This document shows, in pieces, positions 1 to 9,306 of a stretch of DNA of 64,000 nucleotides. The notes below the pieces were generated by a model. It saw only the letters and a list, made by a program, of their open reading frames with translations. It was not told the DNA's origin and searched no databases. The DNA is taken from the NCBI RefSeq assembly GCF_009856445.1, contig NZ_WMFA01000001.1, forward strand, positions 496,001 through 560,000. Direction: 5' to 3'. The stretch comes from Halobacillus litoralis (GTDB lineage: Bacteria > Bacillota > Bacilli > Bacillales > Halobacillaceae). Position numbers and translations under genes: made by a program. Position 1 is the first letter of the stretch. Every line of letters starts with the position of its first letter.

Positions 1-25
1 GGGGCCATAGTTTGGTAAAGAAAAA

Positions 26-60
26 GCGAAAGGTCATCCGTTGTGAGGATGACCTTTCGC
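26..60 (-). terminator. Intrinsic terminator of pbpG
   Basis: A perfect 14-bp stem (26-39 with 47-60) with a 7-nt loop is followed on the minus strand by five T residues (complement of 21-25). It lies just past the pbpG stop codon, in the right orientation to end that transcript. Confidence 0.85.
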
Positions 61-123
61 GCCAAAGGAGACGTGAGTCGCGCCAAAGGAAGCCGAAGTC
101 ACGCCAAGGCCACCAATAATGCA

Positions 124-2175
124 TTAGAAGAACCAGTCCACTACATCTTTGAACCATGGATCATCTTTGAATTCATCATCAACATCTTTGCTTTCGTCGC
201 CGCCGCACACATCCTTAGGAATATCGGATTCCTCCATGTACACTAATCGTTCCTGTGGGCAGTTGGGACCTGCGACATAGCCGGTTTCCGGGTCGATGTA
301 GACCCCTTTCACACCTGGAGGTGGTATGAAGGCTGCGGTAGGCTCATTCTCATGTATTTTCTCCATCGTATCGGCCCATATGGCTTTGGCATACCGGTGG
401 TCGTTGAAATCTGCGAGTGGCTTACTGCCTTCATCATATCCGACCCATACCCCGGAGACATATTGAGGGCTGAATCCGATCATCCAGCTGTCGTTGTCAG
501 TGGTTCCGGATTTTCCTCCATACATGCGTGTCAGCTTTCCTTTAATCGGAGTACCTGTGACAGAGGCATAATCGGCATCTAAGACCGGATCGAACATCCC
601 TGTCATCATGTGGGTAACGGTGAACGCTCGTACTCGATCGACAGCATCGTCTTCATTGTATGCCGGTTGGTATTCATACAAGACATTCCCATGCCGATCT
701 GTGATTTTAGCGATTGTATGGCCTTCAATGGACTCCGTTCCTTTCACCATTTTTCCATAGGCACTCACCATATCGAAAAGGGATATGGAGGAGTACCCGA
801 GAGCCAGGGAAGGATGAGGTTTGAAGGTTTCTTCAACGCCGAACGTCTTCATCGTTTTTCCTAGTTTTTCTGGTCCGATATCCATGTGGGTCTGCACCGC
901 ATAAATATTATCGGAAACAGCAAGCGCTTGAGCCATGGTAATCGGTTCTTCAGAATATTGGTCGTTGAAATTGGATGGTATATATGGTTCTGCTTTTCCT
1001 TTTACTTCAATTTCAATAGGCTGTGTCTCTTTCATCGTGACAGGCGAGTATCCTTCCGCGAGCGCTGCATAATACAGAAAAGGTTTGATGGTTGAACCGA
1101 CGGAGCGTTTCGCTTGTGTAGCTCTATTGAACGGGCTTTCCCGATAATCTTTACCACCGACAAGAGCCGTAATTGCGCCAGAATGGCCATCCATTACAGC
1201 AGATGCGACTTGGATCTCTTCACTCGCTGGAATATTCCTCTTTACTTGCTCTTCTAAAATCCGTTGATGCTCTTCAATCAAAGTAGTGTGAATATGGTAG
1301 CCGCCTGTCTGGATACTTTCTCTGTCTACATCAAGCAGTTGAGCGGCTTCTGTAACAACTTGGTCCTGGAAATAAGGAGCAACCTCCTGGGTTTCTTCTT
1401 CTTCATCGTCTGCATAAGAGATGCTCGCTTCTACGGCTGCTCTCTTTTCAGAGGAAGTAATATAGCCGTTCTCTTCCATTTCAACTAAAATCTGCTGTTG
1501 TCTTGCTTCTGCTCGTTCAGCATTGGCGAGAGGCGAGTAATAGGTGGGTCCTTTTGGGATTCCGGCTAACATGGAGGCTTCTGTCAAAGTGAGGTCCCCT
1601 GCATGTTTATTGAAATACTGCCGGCTTGCCGCTTCAATTCCATAGGCCCCGTGGCCATAGTAGATCGTGTTCAAGTAACCTTCTAATATTTCATCTTTGT
1701 TATAAAAAATCTCCAACCGTAAGGCATAGAGTGCTTCGTTGAGTTTCCTCTTCCATGTTTTATCATGGGAAAGGTATAAGTTTCTTGCATACTGTTGGGT
1801 GATGGTGCTGGCGCCTTCAGCCATTCGCATCTGCTTAAGGTCCGTAAGCACAGCTGCCCCGATACGTTTTAAGTCAAAACCGAAGTGGTTGTAGAAACGC
1901 CTGTCTTCAATGGCAAGTGTGGCGTCTTTAATAGATTCGGGCATTTCCTCTATATTAATCCAGTAGCGTTCTTCCGCCCCTTGTTCTTCACCTATGATTT
2001 CTCCGTCCGTGCCATAAAAGACGGTATTCTGTTCAGTCATCAACGATGGAGGTCCTTGAGTGATGGCGAAGATCAGCACGCCGATTATTCCGACAATCCC
2101 TACGATTGTGCCAAAGACGGCGAGCTTCATCCCGCGGATCGTCCATCTATAAGTGGTTCTGAAAAATGATCGCAT
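124..2175 (-). CDS. pbpG: Class A penicillin-binding protein (PbpG/PBP2d-like)
   Basis: Bifunctional peptidoglycan synthase of 683 aa: a glycosyltransferase that polymerises lipid II and a transpeptidase that cross-links it, anchored in the membrane by one N-terminal segment (about residues 17-39). GT51 motifs are visible: EDRRFYNHFGFD (90-101), GASTITQQ (121-128) and a GYLNTIYYGHGAYGI block (166-180). Transpeptidase motifs are STIK (361-364), SDN (421-423) and KSGT (555-558). In B. subtilis the gene in this position, divergent from speE, is pbpG, a forespore-expressed enzyme for germ-wall synthesis. The start has a TAGGAG ribosome site about 9 nt upstream. The acidic C-terminal tail is rich in Asp and Lys. 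Confidence 0.9.
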   Translation of the reverse strand: MRSFFRTTYRWTIRGMKLAVFGTIVGIVGIIGVLIFAITQGPPSLMTEQNTVFYGTDGEIIGEEQGAEERYWINIEEMPESIKDATLAIEDRRFYNHFGFDLKRIGAAVLTDLKQMRMAEGASTITQQYARNLYLSHDKTWKRKLNEALYALRLEIFYNKDEILEGYLNTIYYGHGAYGIEAASRQYFNKHAGDLTLTEASMLAGIPKGPTYYSPLANAERAEARQQQILVEMEENGYITSSEKRAAVEASISYADDEEEETQEVAPYFQDQVVTEAAQLLDVDRESIQTGGYHIHTTLIEEHQRILEEQVKRNIPASEEIQVASAVMDGHSGAITALVGGKDYRESPFNRATQAKRSVGSTIKPFLYYAALAEGYSPVTMKETQPIEIEVKGKAEPYIPSNFNDQYSEEPITMAQALAVSDNIYAVQTHMDIGPEKLGKTMKTFGVEETFKPHPSLALGYSSISLFDMVSAYGKMVKGTESIEGHTIAKITDRHGNVLYEYQPAYNEDDAVDRVRAFTVTHMMTGMFDPVLDADYASVTGTPIKGKLTRMYGGKSGTTDNDSWMIGFSPQYVSGVWVGYDEGSKPLADFNDHRYAKAIWADTMEKIHENEPTAAFIPPPGVKGVYIDPETGYVAGPNCPQERLVYMEESDIPKDVCGGDESKDVDDEFKDDPWFKDVVDWFF

Positions 2176-2314
2176 TCTTTTATACTCCTAACTGTTACGA
2201 ATGTATAAAGACTGCTATTATTATGTGAGAATACGTAGTAAAATAAACTTCTTGAGTAAAACAAACGCATATGTGCGGAAAGATATTTCATAGATGAAAA
2301 AGGAGAAATGCAAC

Positions 2315-3145
2315 ATGGGTACATGGTTTACGGAGAAACAGACCGATCATTTCGGGATTACGGCGAAGGTCAATCGCTCCCTGCATAGTGAGAAAACAGA
2401 CTTTCAAGATTTAGAGATGCTGGAAACAGCGGAGTGGGGGAATATGCTCGTTCTTGATGACATGGTCATGACAACAGAGAAGGATGAATTCGTCTATCAC
2501 GAAATGGTAGCCCATGTTCCATTGTTTACCCACCCGGATCCGAAAAACGTTCTTGTTGTCGGTGGCGGTGACGGTGGGGTCATTCGTGAAGTTTTGAAAC
2601 ATGACAGTGTTGAGAAAGCAACACTTGTAGAGATCGACGGAAAAGTCATCGAGTATTCGAAGAAGTACCTGCCTTCCATTGCAGGGGCGCTGGAAGATGA
2701 ACGAGTGGAAGTGAAGGTGGACGACGGTTTCATGCACATCGCTCAGAGTGAAAATGAGTATGATGTCATCATGGTGGATTCCACCGAACCCGTAGGGCCG
2801 GCTGTCAATCTGTTTTCAAAAGGGTTCTACGAAGGCATTGCTAAAGCTCTGAAAGAAGATGGCATCTTCGTAGCCCAGACGGATAACCCATGGTTTAAGG
2901 CAGATCTCATTCGTCAAGTGTATAGCGACGTAAAAGAAACATTCCCTATTACAAAGGTATATACAGCGAACATCCCGACTTATCCAAGTGGGCTGTGGAC
3001 CTTCACGATGGGAAGTAAAGTTCATGATCCCCTGCAAGTCGCGGAGGACCGCTTTACGGATATCGATACGAAATATTACACAGACGACATCCATCGGGCA
3101 TGCTTTGCCTTGCCGAAATTCGTCAAAGATCTCACGAAGGAGTGA
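2315..3145 (+). CDS. speE: Spermidine synthase
   Basis: Transfers an aminopropyl group from decarboxylated S-adenosylmethionine to putrescine in the cytoplasm. The 276-aa protein has the family's glycine-rich nucleotide loop VVGGGDGG near residue 83 and the catalytic-loop motif DSTEPVGPA. The start at 2315 is chosen because AGGAG lies 9 nt upstream and the protein then begins MGTWFTEKQ, as orthologues do; the open frame continues a few codons further upstream without support. It sits 5 nt before speB, which supplies putrescine from agmatine, so the two genes form a polyamine operon divergent from pbpG. Confidence 0.93.
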   Translation: MGTWFTEKQTDHFGITAKVNRSLHSEKTDFQDLEMLETAEWGNMLVLDDMVMTTEKDEFVYHEMVAHVPLFTHPDPKNVLVVGGGDGGVIREVLKHDSVEKATLVEIDGKVIEYSKKYLPSIAGALEDERVEVKVDDGFMHIAQSENEYDVIMVDSTEPVGPAVNLFSKGFYEGIAKALKEDGIFVAQTDNPWFKADLIRQVYSDVKETFPITKVYTANIPTYPSGLWTFTMGSKVHDPLQVAEDRFTDIDTKYYTDDIHRACFALPKFVKDLTKE

Positions 3146-3150
3146 CCCGT

Positions 3151-4023
3151 ATGCGTTTTGATGAATCCTACTCTGGAAAAGTATTTATCATGAGCCGTGC
3201 GACGGAGGAGGAAGCGGATGCTGTCATTTACGGCATGCCGATGGACTGGACAGTGAGCTTCCGCCCAGGATCGCGCTTCGGGCCGAACCGTATTCGTGAA
3301 GCTTCCATCGGACTGGAAGAGTACAGCCCATACTTGGACCGTCACCTGGAAGAAGTGAACTATCATGATGCTGGCGACTTGATGCTGCCTTTTGGAAATG
3401 CAGCTCGGAGTCTGGATATTATTGAAGGGTATTTGGATGAATTGCTGGAAAAAGGTAAATTCCCCCTCGGTCTTGGAGGGGAGCACCTCGTCACATGGCC
3501 GGTCATTCAGGCCATGTACAAAAAACATCCTGACCTCGCCATTATTCATATCGATGCCCATGCAGATCTACGTGAGGAATATGAAGGAGAGGTGTTGTCT
3601 CACTCGACACCGATTCGTAAATCGTGTGAACTGCTGGGAGCAGAAAATGTCTTTTCATTCGGCATCCGCTCGGGCATGCGTGAAGAATTTCAATATGCCA
3701 AAGAATCCGGTATGCATATGTCGAGGTTTGAAGTGTTGGAACCTTTGAAAAAAGTGCTGCCTGAGCTTGCCGGCCGTCCGGTCTATGTCACGATTGATAT
3801 CGATGTACTCGATCCTGCCTTTGCACCTGGAACAGGCACAGCAGAAGCGGGCGGCATCTCGTCGAAAGAACTGCTTGCAAGCATCCACGCCATAGCCGGC
3901 AGTGAGTTAAATATCGTAGGAGCGGACCTCGTTGAAGTTGCTCCTGCGTATGACCCGACAGAGAAGACGCAGATTGCTGCGAGCAAGTTTATCCGCGAAA
4001 TGCTTTTAGGGTTCGTCAAATAA
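3151..4023 (+). CDS. speB: Agmatinase
   Basis: Hydrolyses agmatine to putrescine and urea, feeding SpeE. The protein is 290 aa, the same length as the B. subtilis enzyme, and belongs to the ureohydrolase (arginase) family. Binuclear manganese ligands are visible as GGEH (His112), the DAHAD motif (Asp135, His137, Asp139) and DIDVLDP (Asp216, Asp218). The start at ATG 3151 follows AAGGAGTG by a normal distance and gives the conserved N-terminus MRFDESYSGKVF. It is the last gene of the speE-speB pair; a terminator hairpin follows at 4040. Confidence 0.95.
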   Translation: MRFDESYSGKVFIMSRATEEEADAVIYGMPMDWTVSFRPGSRFGPNRIREASIGLEEYSPYLDRHLEEVNYHDAGDLMLPFGNAARSLDIIEGYLDELLEKGKFPLGLGGEHLVTWPVIQAMYKKHPDLAIIHIDAHADLREEYEGEVLSHSTPIRKSCELLGAENVFSFGIRSGMREEFQYAKESGMHMSRFEVLEPLKKVLPELAGRPVYVTIDIDVLDPAFAPGTGTAEAGGISSKELLASIHAIAGSELNIVGADLVEVAPAYDPTEKTQIAASKFIREMLLGFVK

Positions 4024-4039
4024 ATGATAGAATAGAGCC

Positions 4040-4073
4040 AGCCACTGTGAGAGGTCTTCATAGTGGCTTTTCT
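4040..4073 (+). terminator. Terminator after speB
   Basis: A 12-bp stem containing two G-T pairs (4040-4051 with 4057-4068), starting AGCCACTGTGAG, is followed by TTTTCT. It separates speB from the next reading frame. Confidence 0.7.
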
Positions 4074-4123
4074 ATATGGATCGAGCGATATAAAAAAAGA
4101 CAAGATACAAAGGAGCTTTTGTT

Positions 4124-4570
4124 TTGAATAAAAAAACCATGGGAGTAGCGGGGATTTATGTGTTGATTATGCTTCCTCTGCTGCTTCTCACTTACGGAGC
4201 CAATTGGAACCCTTCCAACATCTCGTATGAGCTGAATGGAGATACACTCGTCATACTTGAAGGGATAGGGAAAGAAGAGGTGGCTGAAGTGAATGTGGAA
4301 GACCGCATGAATGACCTTCTGCAATTCACTCTGGCTGTCTCTATGGAAAACAAACAGTGGAGGACAGACGTATGGGCGATCGGTCTTCTCCTGCCGTTTT
4401 TACTTTTCGCGATTGTTCCGGACCGTCGTCCGTTCAAAAAAAATCTATCATTCAAGTGGTACTTGACGATTGTTTTGGCTATCCTAGTTCTATACGCGGC
4501 TTATTCCATTCCGAATCACGCCGTTCAAGTGAAGGAAGTCCATGAGTACGTCAACCTTCTTCTACAATGA
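4124..4570 (+). CDS. Small membrane protein of unknown function
   Basis: A 148-aa protein I do not recognise. It appears to have three hydrophobic segments (about residues 7-24, 85-97 and 111-128). Between the first and second is a roughly 50-residue hydrophilic stretch beginning NWNPSNISYELNGDTLV, probably extracytoplasmic. The start is TTG 4124, preceded by AAAGGAG at 8 nt spacing, which is better than any ATG in the frame. It lies between speB and ywiB-argS; no function can be inferred from that position. Confidence 0.75.
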   Translation: MNKKTMGVAGIYVLIMLPLLLLTYGANWNPSNISYELNGDTLVILEGIGKEEVAEVNVEDRMNDLLQFTLAVSMENKQWRTDVWAIGLLLPFLLFAIVPDRRPFKKNLSFKWYLTIVLAILVLYAAYSIPNHAVQVKEVHEYVNLLLQ

Positions 4571-4654
4571 TGCTTGCGTTTTTCTGTTTGAATTCTTATA
4601 ATATATTAGTTATATCTTGTACGTAAAATTGGCGATAGAAAAGGTGGGGGAAAG

Positions 4655-5095
4655 ATGCCGAGTCACGCAAAAGATGTCCAGGTGCAGCTTGTAACGGAAA
4701 TACAGGATGGGGATCGTAAAGAGACGATGAAGATCCAGGAACCGGGACAGTTTTTTAAACGAGGCGATACGCAAGTGCTCACCTTTATCGAGCACCCGGA
4801 AGATGGTGAACCGGTCAGTACGATGGTGACAATCAAACCGGAACATGTCAGCATCAAGCGAAGCGGAGGCGTTGAAATGCGCCAGGTTTTCCAGACATCC
4901 ACGGAAACGGAAAATTTGTATCATCATACGTATGGTGATTTTCATATGAAGACAAAAACAGATAAAGTGGAATTCCGTTCTTTGGAAGAATCCACACAAG
5001 GCCGACTGTATGTGAGTTATACCATGACTTTAAACCATGAAGTGACTCAAGCCCACCGCTTGACGTTGACGTTTGAGGAGGAGAGCGATTCATGA
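4655..5095 (+). CDS. ywiB: DUF1934 protein, YwiB-like
   Basis: A 146-aa cytoplasmic protein of the YwiB/DUF1934 family, predicted to be a lipocalin-like beta-barrel of unknown role. Sequence blocks typical of the family are visible, including [20 protein letters not shown] and a C-terminal [19 protein letters not shown]. The stop codon overlaps the argS start by 4 nt (ATGA), so translation of the two is coupled. The same ywiB-argS pairing is conserved in B. subtilis. Confidence 0.85.
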   Translation: MPSHAKDVQVQLVTEIQDGDRKETMKIQEPGQFFKRGDTQVLTFIEHPEDGEPVSTMVTIKPEHVSIKRSGGVEMRQVFQTSTETENLYHHTYGDFHMKTKTDKVEFRSLEESTQGRLYVSYTMTLNHEVTQAHRLTLTFEEESDS

Positions 5096-6759
5096 ATATC
5101 GTTGAACAAATGGAACAGAAACTGAAGGATGAAATCGTACGCTCAGTTCTTGCTGCCGAACTGGCATCAGAAGAAGAAATGCCTGAAGTGATCCTTGAGC
5201 AGCCAAAAGACAAGGCGCACGGAGATTATGCCACAAACATGGCGATGCAGTTGGCGCGTGTAGCCAAGAAGAATCCACGGGCCATTGCAACAGACCTCGT
5301 GGAGCAGTTCGATAAGTCCAAAGCATCCATCGAGAAAATTGAAATTGCCGGACCAGGATTCATAAACTTTTACATGAACAATCAGTATTTGACCGAATTG
5401 GTACCCACGATTCTGAACACGGGAGAAAAATATGGCCGCAGCAATAGTGGGCAAGACCACAAAATCCAGGTGGAGTTCGTATCTGCCAATCCGACAGGGA
5501 CTCTTCACCTAGGTCATGCACGAGGCGCCGCTGTCGGGGATTCCCTATGCAACGTCTTGGATGCGGCAGGGTACGATGTTTCCCGTGAATATTACATTAA
5601 TGATGCCGGTAACCAAATGGCGAACCTTGCGAAATCTTTGGAAGCCCGCTATATGCAGAATCTCGGAAAAGAGTGGAGCATGCCGGAAGATGGCTACCAT
5701 GGTCAGGATATTATCGGTTTAGCTGAAAAGCTCGTCAGTGAAGATGGCGAGAAATGGGTCGATGTTGCGGAAGAAGAGCGCCTTCAGTTCTTCCGTGAGT
5801 ATGGATTGAAGTTCCTTTTGGATAAAATCAAAACAGACCTGGAAGAATTCCGCGTTCCATTTGATGAATGGTTCTCTGAAACTTCTCTTTATAACGACGA
5901 CCAGATTACAGACGCTCTTGCCGTATTGAAAGATCAGGGCTATGTATTCGACAAAGATGATGCGACATGGTTTGAAACGACGAAGTTCGGAGACGACAAG
6001 GATCGCGTCCTCATAAAAAATGACGGTACGTACACGTACTTGACGCCGGATATCGCTTACCATAAAAATAAATTGGACCGTGGATTTGATACGCTGATCA
6101 ACATCTGGGGAGCCGATCACCATGGTTATATTCCACGTATGAAAGCGGCCATCCAGGCACTTGGTTATGAGAAAGATACACTTGAAGTAGAAATCATCCA
6201 AATGGTGAACCTGTTCCAGGACGGCGAAAAGGTGAAGATGAGTAAACGTACAGGTAAAGCGGTCACCCTTCGTGAACTGATGGAAGAGGTCGGAATCGAC
6301 GCCATGCGTTATTTCTTCTCCATGCGTTCCAGTGATTCCCACCTGGACTTTGACATGGACCTTGCCCGTTCAGAGTCGAATGAAAACCCTGTGTATTACG
6401 TGCAGTACGCGCATGCCCGCATTTGTACGATGCTTAAGCAGGCAGAAGAAAAGGGTCTGGTAAATGATTCTTATGACGGAAGCCATCTCACAGCTGAGAA
6501 AGAAGAGGACCTCCTCAAGCGTCTTGGAGAATTCCCGCAAGTGGTAGCAGATGCTGCAGAAAAACGCACGCCACACCGTGTGACACAATATGCGTTCGAT
6601 CTCGCATCTAACCTGCACAGCTTTTACAATGCTGTCAAAGTGCTTGACGATGAAAATCCAGAGCGGACAGCAGCGAGAATCGCCTTGATGAAAGCGGTCC
6701 GTATCACGCTGAATAATGCACTTCGATTGATCGGAGTTTCTGCACCAAACCAAATGTAA
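5092..6759 (+). CDS. argS: Arginyl-tRNA synthetase
   Basis: Class I aminoacyl-tRNA synthetase charging tRNA-Arg; 555 aa, normal for Bacillaceae. The N-terminal additional domain (about 1-115) is followed by the catalytic domain with the HIGH-type motif HLGH (139-142) and the KMSKR loop near residue 382. The DALR anticodon-binding domain forms the C-terminus. The ATG at 5092 overlaps the ywiB stop (ATGA), and the ywiB terminus provides GAGGAGAG as a ribosome-binding site. A short terminator follows, then the first of the large palindromic repeats. Confidence 0.97.
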   Translation: MNIVEQMEQKLKDEIVRSVLAAELASEEEMPEVILEQPKDKAHGDYATNMAMQLARVAKKNPRAIATDLVEQFDKSKASIEKIEIAGPGFINFYMNNQYLTELVPTILNTGEKYGRSNSGQDHKIQVEFVSANPTGTLHLGHARGAAVGDSLCNVLDAAGYDVSREYYINDAGNQMANLAKSLEARYMQNLGKEWSMPEDGYHGQDIIGLAEKLVSEDGEKWVDVAEEERLQFFREYGLKFLLDKIKTDLEEFRVPFDEWFSETSLYNDDQITDALAVLKDQGYVFDKDDATWFETTKFGDDKDRVLIKNDGTYTYLTPDIAYHKNKLDRGFDTLINIWGADHHGYIPRMKAAIQALGYEKDTLEVEIIQMVNLFQDGEKVKMSKRTGKAVTLRELMEEVGIDAMRYFFSMRSSDSHLDFDMDLARSESNENPVYYVQYAHARICTMLKQAEEKGLVNDSYDGSHLTAEKEEDLLKRLGEFPQVVADAAEKRTPHRVTQYAFDLASNLHSFYNAVKVLDDENPERTAARIALMKAVRITLNNALRLIGVSAPNQM

Positions 6760-6793
6760 TTCCATATACTAGGAAAAGGGTGTCTTTGCTAAT

Positions 6794-6815
6794 AGAGCAG
6801 GGGCGCTCTTTTTTT
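6794..6815 (+). terminator. Weak terminator after argS
   Basis: A short hairpin (AGAGC 6794-6798 with GCTCT 6805-6809, 6-nt loop) runs straight into seven T residues. The stem is only 5 bp, so it may be leaky. Confidence 0.55.
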
Positions 6816-6851
6816 ATATTTAGATATAGAGGTAGTATATTATTGAAGTAT

Positions 6852-7592
6852 ATGGAAGGTTTCTTGAAGACTCAGTTTCGAGACTTTTGTGTGGTTCTAG
6901 GAGCTCCGGGAAAAGGTTCGCTTTCCATGGGGCGGGCGGTGAGCCTCCTCAGGCTACGCCTTCCGGGGTCTCACCTGTCCCACACGTCCCATAGGAGTCT
7001 CACCGTTTCCCTCCGCCCCTTTCCCATGAAATAGATTCTCGAAACCAACACTAAAAGGGCAGATCTTATGATTTTGATAGGTGGATTATAGAACCCCTGC
7101 ACTTATAAGTAAGGATCTCATCCTTCCCACCTAGGCAGGCGTAAAGGGCTTTGTATCAAGTATTTACGTTTTCTAAACGTCCATTGGGTAGAGTTTAGTT
7201 CATCCACTTCCTATAACCATACGAGCTGATTTTTTAAGTAGTGGTTTCGAGATACTTATATGGCAAAGGGGCGGAGGGGAATGGCGAGACTCCTATTTTA
7301 AGTGTGGAGGCGCCTCGATCAGCGGCGTATGGACTGGACTGAGCTGGCGGAGATAAAGGAAACACGGAGAACGAAGTGATCCGATGTTGACTTATCGTAC
7401 AGAAGCGAGGGAAGTCTCACTAGCCGCTAGGCACCGGAACCGGATATCTACGAGGAAAAAAGTGCAGGGTGAGACCCCGCAGGGCGCAGTCCGAGGAGGC
7501 TCACCGCGCTCCCGCGGAAAGCGAGCTATTCCCCGCAGCCCCCATCCACACAACAAAAGTCTCGAAACTGAGTCTTCCACTAAAGGGAGCTT
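6852..7592 (+). repeat. Giant palindromic repeat, copy A (with nested insertion)
   Basis: Fills the argS-xapX gap. The left arm (6866-7046) begins with the terminal motif GAAGACTCAGTTTCGAGA and ends TCTCGAAACC. A centre of about 196 bp follows. The right arm starts GGTTTCGAGA (7243-7252) and ends with the inverse of the terminal motif (7560-7577). Outer tips differ: TGGAAGGTTTCTT on the left, CACTAAAGGGAGCTT on the right. The right arm is interrupted by about 155 bp. The apparent reading frames here (for example 7384-7617) are spurious translations of the repeat. No target-site duplication is clear. Confidence 0.9.
7295..7450 (+). repeat. Nested insertion inside repeat copy A
   Basis: Copies B-E read GAGACTCCT directly into a G-rich stretch followed by AAAAAAGTGC. 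Copy A has about 155 extra bases at that point. The insert has weakly inverted ends (AGGCGCCTCGATCAGCGGC near 7309 against GCCGCTAGGCACCGG near 7422). It contains no plausible gene. The exact edges are uncertain by a few bases. Confidence 0.65.
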
Positions 7593-7656
7593 ATATGAGA
7601 ATCGGTTGGCTTTTTAGGTGAATTAATAGAGGAGGGGTATCGTAACATAAAAAGAA

Positions 7657-7682
7657 GCTTGCATGACAAGACGCATGCAAGC
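7657..7682 (-). terminator. Minus-strand terminator upstream of xapX
   Basis: Perfect 9-bp stem GCTTGCATG/CATGCAAGC (7657-7665, 7674-7682). On the minus strand it is followed by TTCTTTTT; the plus strand lacks a T run. The only minus-strand gene feeding it is clsB, whose stop lies 230 bp away on the far side of xapX. Confidence 0.65.
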
Positions 7683-7726
7683 AAAAACTATTTCTGTATC
7701 ATACATATTGAAAGGTTGTGGGAAAA

Positions 7727-7906
7727 ATGAAAGAAGTCATTTTCGCATTGATGACAGGATTCATTGTAGGTCTTGTTTTTGCAGGGTTCAAGTTACCAAT
7801 TCCAGCTCCGCCTGCTTTTGCCGGAGTGGCAGGGATCATCGGGATCTACCTTGGTTTTAAAGTCATGGCATGGGCGGGCCCGATGCTTGCTGAATTTTTC
7901 AAGTGA
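7727..7906 (+). CDS. XapX-domain small membrane protein
   Basis: A 59-aa protein with two hydrophobic segments (about 5-22 and 33-52) and the XapX signature LPIPAPPAFAGVAGIIGI between them. The family is named after proteins encoded with xanthosine phosphorylase, but its biochemical role is unknown. I prefer ATG 7727 over the GTG three codons upstream, because AAAGG lies 11 nt before the ATG but only 2 nt before the GTG. The gene converges with clsB; only 5 bp separate the two stop codons. Confidence 0.85.
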   Translation: MKEVIFALMTGFIVGLVFAGFKLPIPAPPAFAGVAGIIGIYLGFKVMAWAGPMLAEFFK

Positions 7907-7911
7907 ATACA

Positions 7912-9096
7912 TTATAAGAAAGGCCTCAACCATACGGCGATTCTCTGATTCAGACGGGTAGTGAATGACCGCCTTTTTAACCAGTGGTCATCGAAGGGAA
8001 TGGCATCCGCGGCATCCTCAAAGTAAGCCGTTCTCAAATCACCAATGAACTCCTCATCATACACATAAGTGTTGATTTCTTTGTTCAAGAAGAAGCTGCG
8101 TCGGTCGAAATTGGCGGTGCCGATATCGGCAAATGTTCCATCAACCATGACGACCTTCGAATGGTAAAATCCTGCATCAAACAATCGAACGGAAGCTCCC
8201 AAGTCGTATAATTCTTTTAAATAAGGAATGGCTGCTGGTTTTACAAATGGATGGTCCGCCTTCATCGGTACCATAATGTGAAGATCGACCCCTCTTGCGA
8301 TCGCCTGTTTTAAGCCTGTTTGTAACTTTTCTGTCGGGATGAAATAAGGCGTTCCGATCAAAATTTCTTTTCCAGCTGAATCGATCATTTTTGCAAATTC
8401 CTCTTCCAGCTCAACCCCGTCCGTCGCCATCATGTTCATCTTATAATCTCCTTCACCGGAAGGCTCACAAGGAGGCAGTGTTTCTCCTGAAGCCAGGTAC
8501 CAGTCATCCAGCATCACTTTATGGATTTCACAAACGACAGGTCCCGTCAGACGGAGGTGATAATCTCTCCAATCGCCGAATTTTGCTGACTCTCCAATGT
8601 AATTCTTTCCGATGTTGAATCCACCTACATAACCAATTTTTCCGTCAATAACTGTAATTTTTCGATGGTTTCTCCTATTTAATCGATAAAAAAAGAAGGG
8701 GAATCCGGGAGTTTCGGCGAAATAGAAGTCAACACCTGCATCCTTCAATTTCTTTCTGGCTGACTTATTTATTTTGTACCCTCCGAGCCTGTCGACAAGC
8801 AGACGGACAGGAACACCGTTTCGAGCCTTGTTCTTCAACACATCTAAAAAGTTTTCACTAATATAATCGTTATCGATTAAGTAGAAATAAACGTCGACCT
8901 GTTCTTTCGCTTCAGAAATTTCCTGGAACATCTGCTCATACAAGACCGAACCATTTTTATATAATTTATAGTTGCCGCTGGTTTCCGGCAAAGGTAGGGG
9001 CCTATGGTTTTTTTCGTGGTTTGCCCGTCCCATTTTGAAGTCGATATACAGGAATAAGATAAACAAAATGATGAATAGAATGATTGTGACGAGCAT
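7912..9096 (-). CDS. clsB: Cardiolipin synthase (phospholipase D family)
   Basis: A 394-aa membrane-associated enzyme expected to condense two phosphatidylglycerol molecules to cardiolipin. One N-terminal transmembrane segment (2-20) is followed by two PLD catalytic HKD motifs: HRKITVID (His144, Lys146, Asp151) and HSKVVMVD (His312, Lys314, Asp319). Length and position, divergent from fadF, match B. subtilis YwjE (ClsB) rather than the larger two-helix ClsA. A GGAGG-type ribosome site precedes the start. Cardiolipin matters in high-salt adaptation of halophilic bacilli; that link is inference here. Confidence 0.9.
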   Translation of the reverse strand: MLVTIILFIILFILFLYIDFKMGRANHEKNHRPLPLPETSGNYKLYKNGSVLYEQMFQEISEAKEQVDVYFYLIDNDYISENFLDVLKNKARNGVPVRLLVDRLGGYKINKSARKKLKDAGVDFYFAETPGFPFFFYRLNRRNHRKITVIDGKIGYVGGFNIGKNYIGESAKFGDWRDYHLRLTGPVVCEIHKVMLDDWYLASGETLPPCEPSGEGDYKMNMMATDGVELEEEFAKMIDSAGKEILIGTPYFIPTEKLQTGLKQAIARGVDLHIMVPMKADHPFVKPAAIPYLKELYDLGASVRLFDAGFYHSKVVMVDGTFADIGTANFDRRSFFLNKEINTYVYDEEFIGDLRTAYFEDAADAIPFDDHWLKRRSFTTRLNQRIAVWLRPFL

Positions 9097-9174
9097 CTTT
9101 CTTCCCTCCTAAAAATATCTTCCTGATAGTTTCCCCGTTTTTACAGGTTTCAAAAGGAAAAACAAGAAAAGATG

Positions 9175-9204
9175 TTGACTGAATGCTCATTCATAATTTA
9201 TAGT
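9175..9204 (+). promoter_or_regulatory. fadF promoter with FadR-like operator
   Basis: A sigma-A type promoter (TTGACT 9175-9180, 18-nt spacer, TATAGT 9199-9204) overlaps TTGACTGAATGCTCATTCAT (9175-9194). This 20-mer matches the B. subtilis FadR operator consensus ATGAATGAWTANTCATTCAT at 17 of 20 positions. It suggests repression by FadR, relieved by long-chain acyl-CoA. Confidence 0.65.
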
Positions 9205-9306
9205 AAAGCTATAAGATTCAGAAAATTATAAGATTAATTGTCGATTTTCTGATCGGAGAAAAGGGAAGTCGCCATCGAGCGACAACAACAAAGAGGGGGA
9301 GAACCA

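Noticed and set aside
43-246. Plus-strand 67-aa open frame opposite the pbpG end
   Set aside because: It overlaps the terminator and the antisense of pbpG and lacks a ribosome site.
7384-7617. Open frames inside the foldback repeats (also 6780-7034, 24328-24654, 32400-32690, 34689-34940, 41997-42242)
   Set aside because: They translate the repeat arms (for example GGSPRSRGKR) in several copies, have no ribosome sites and no family similarity. They are artefacts of GC-rich repeat DNA.
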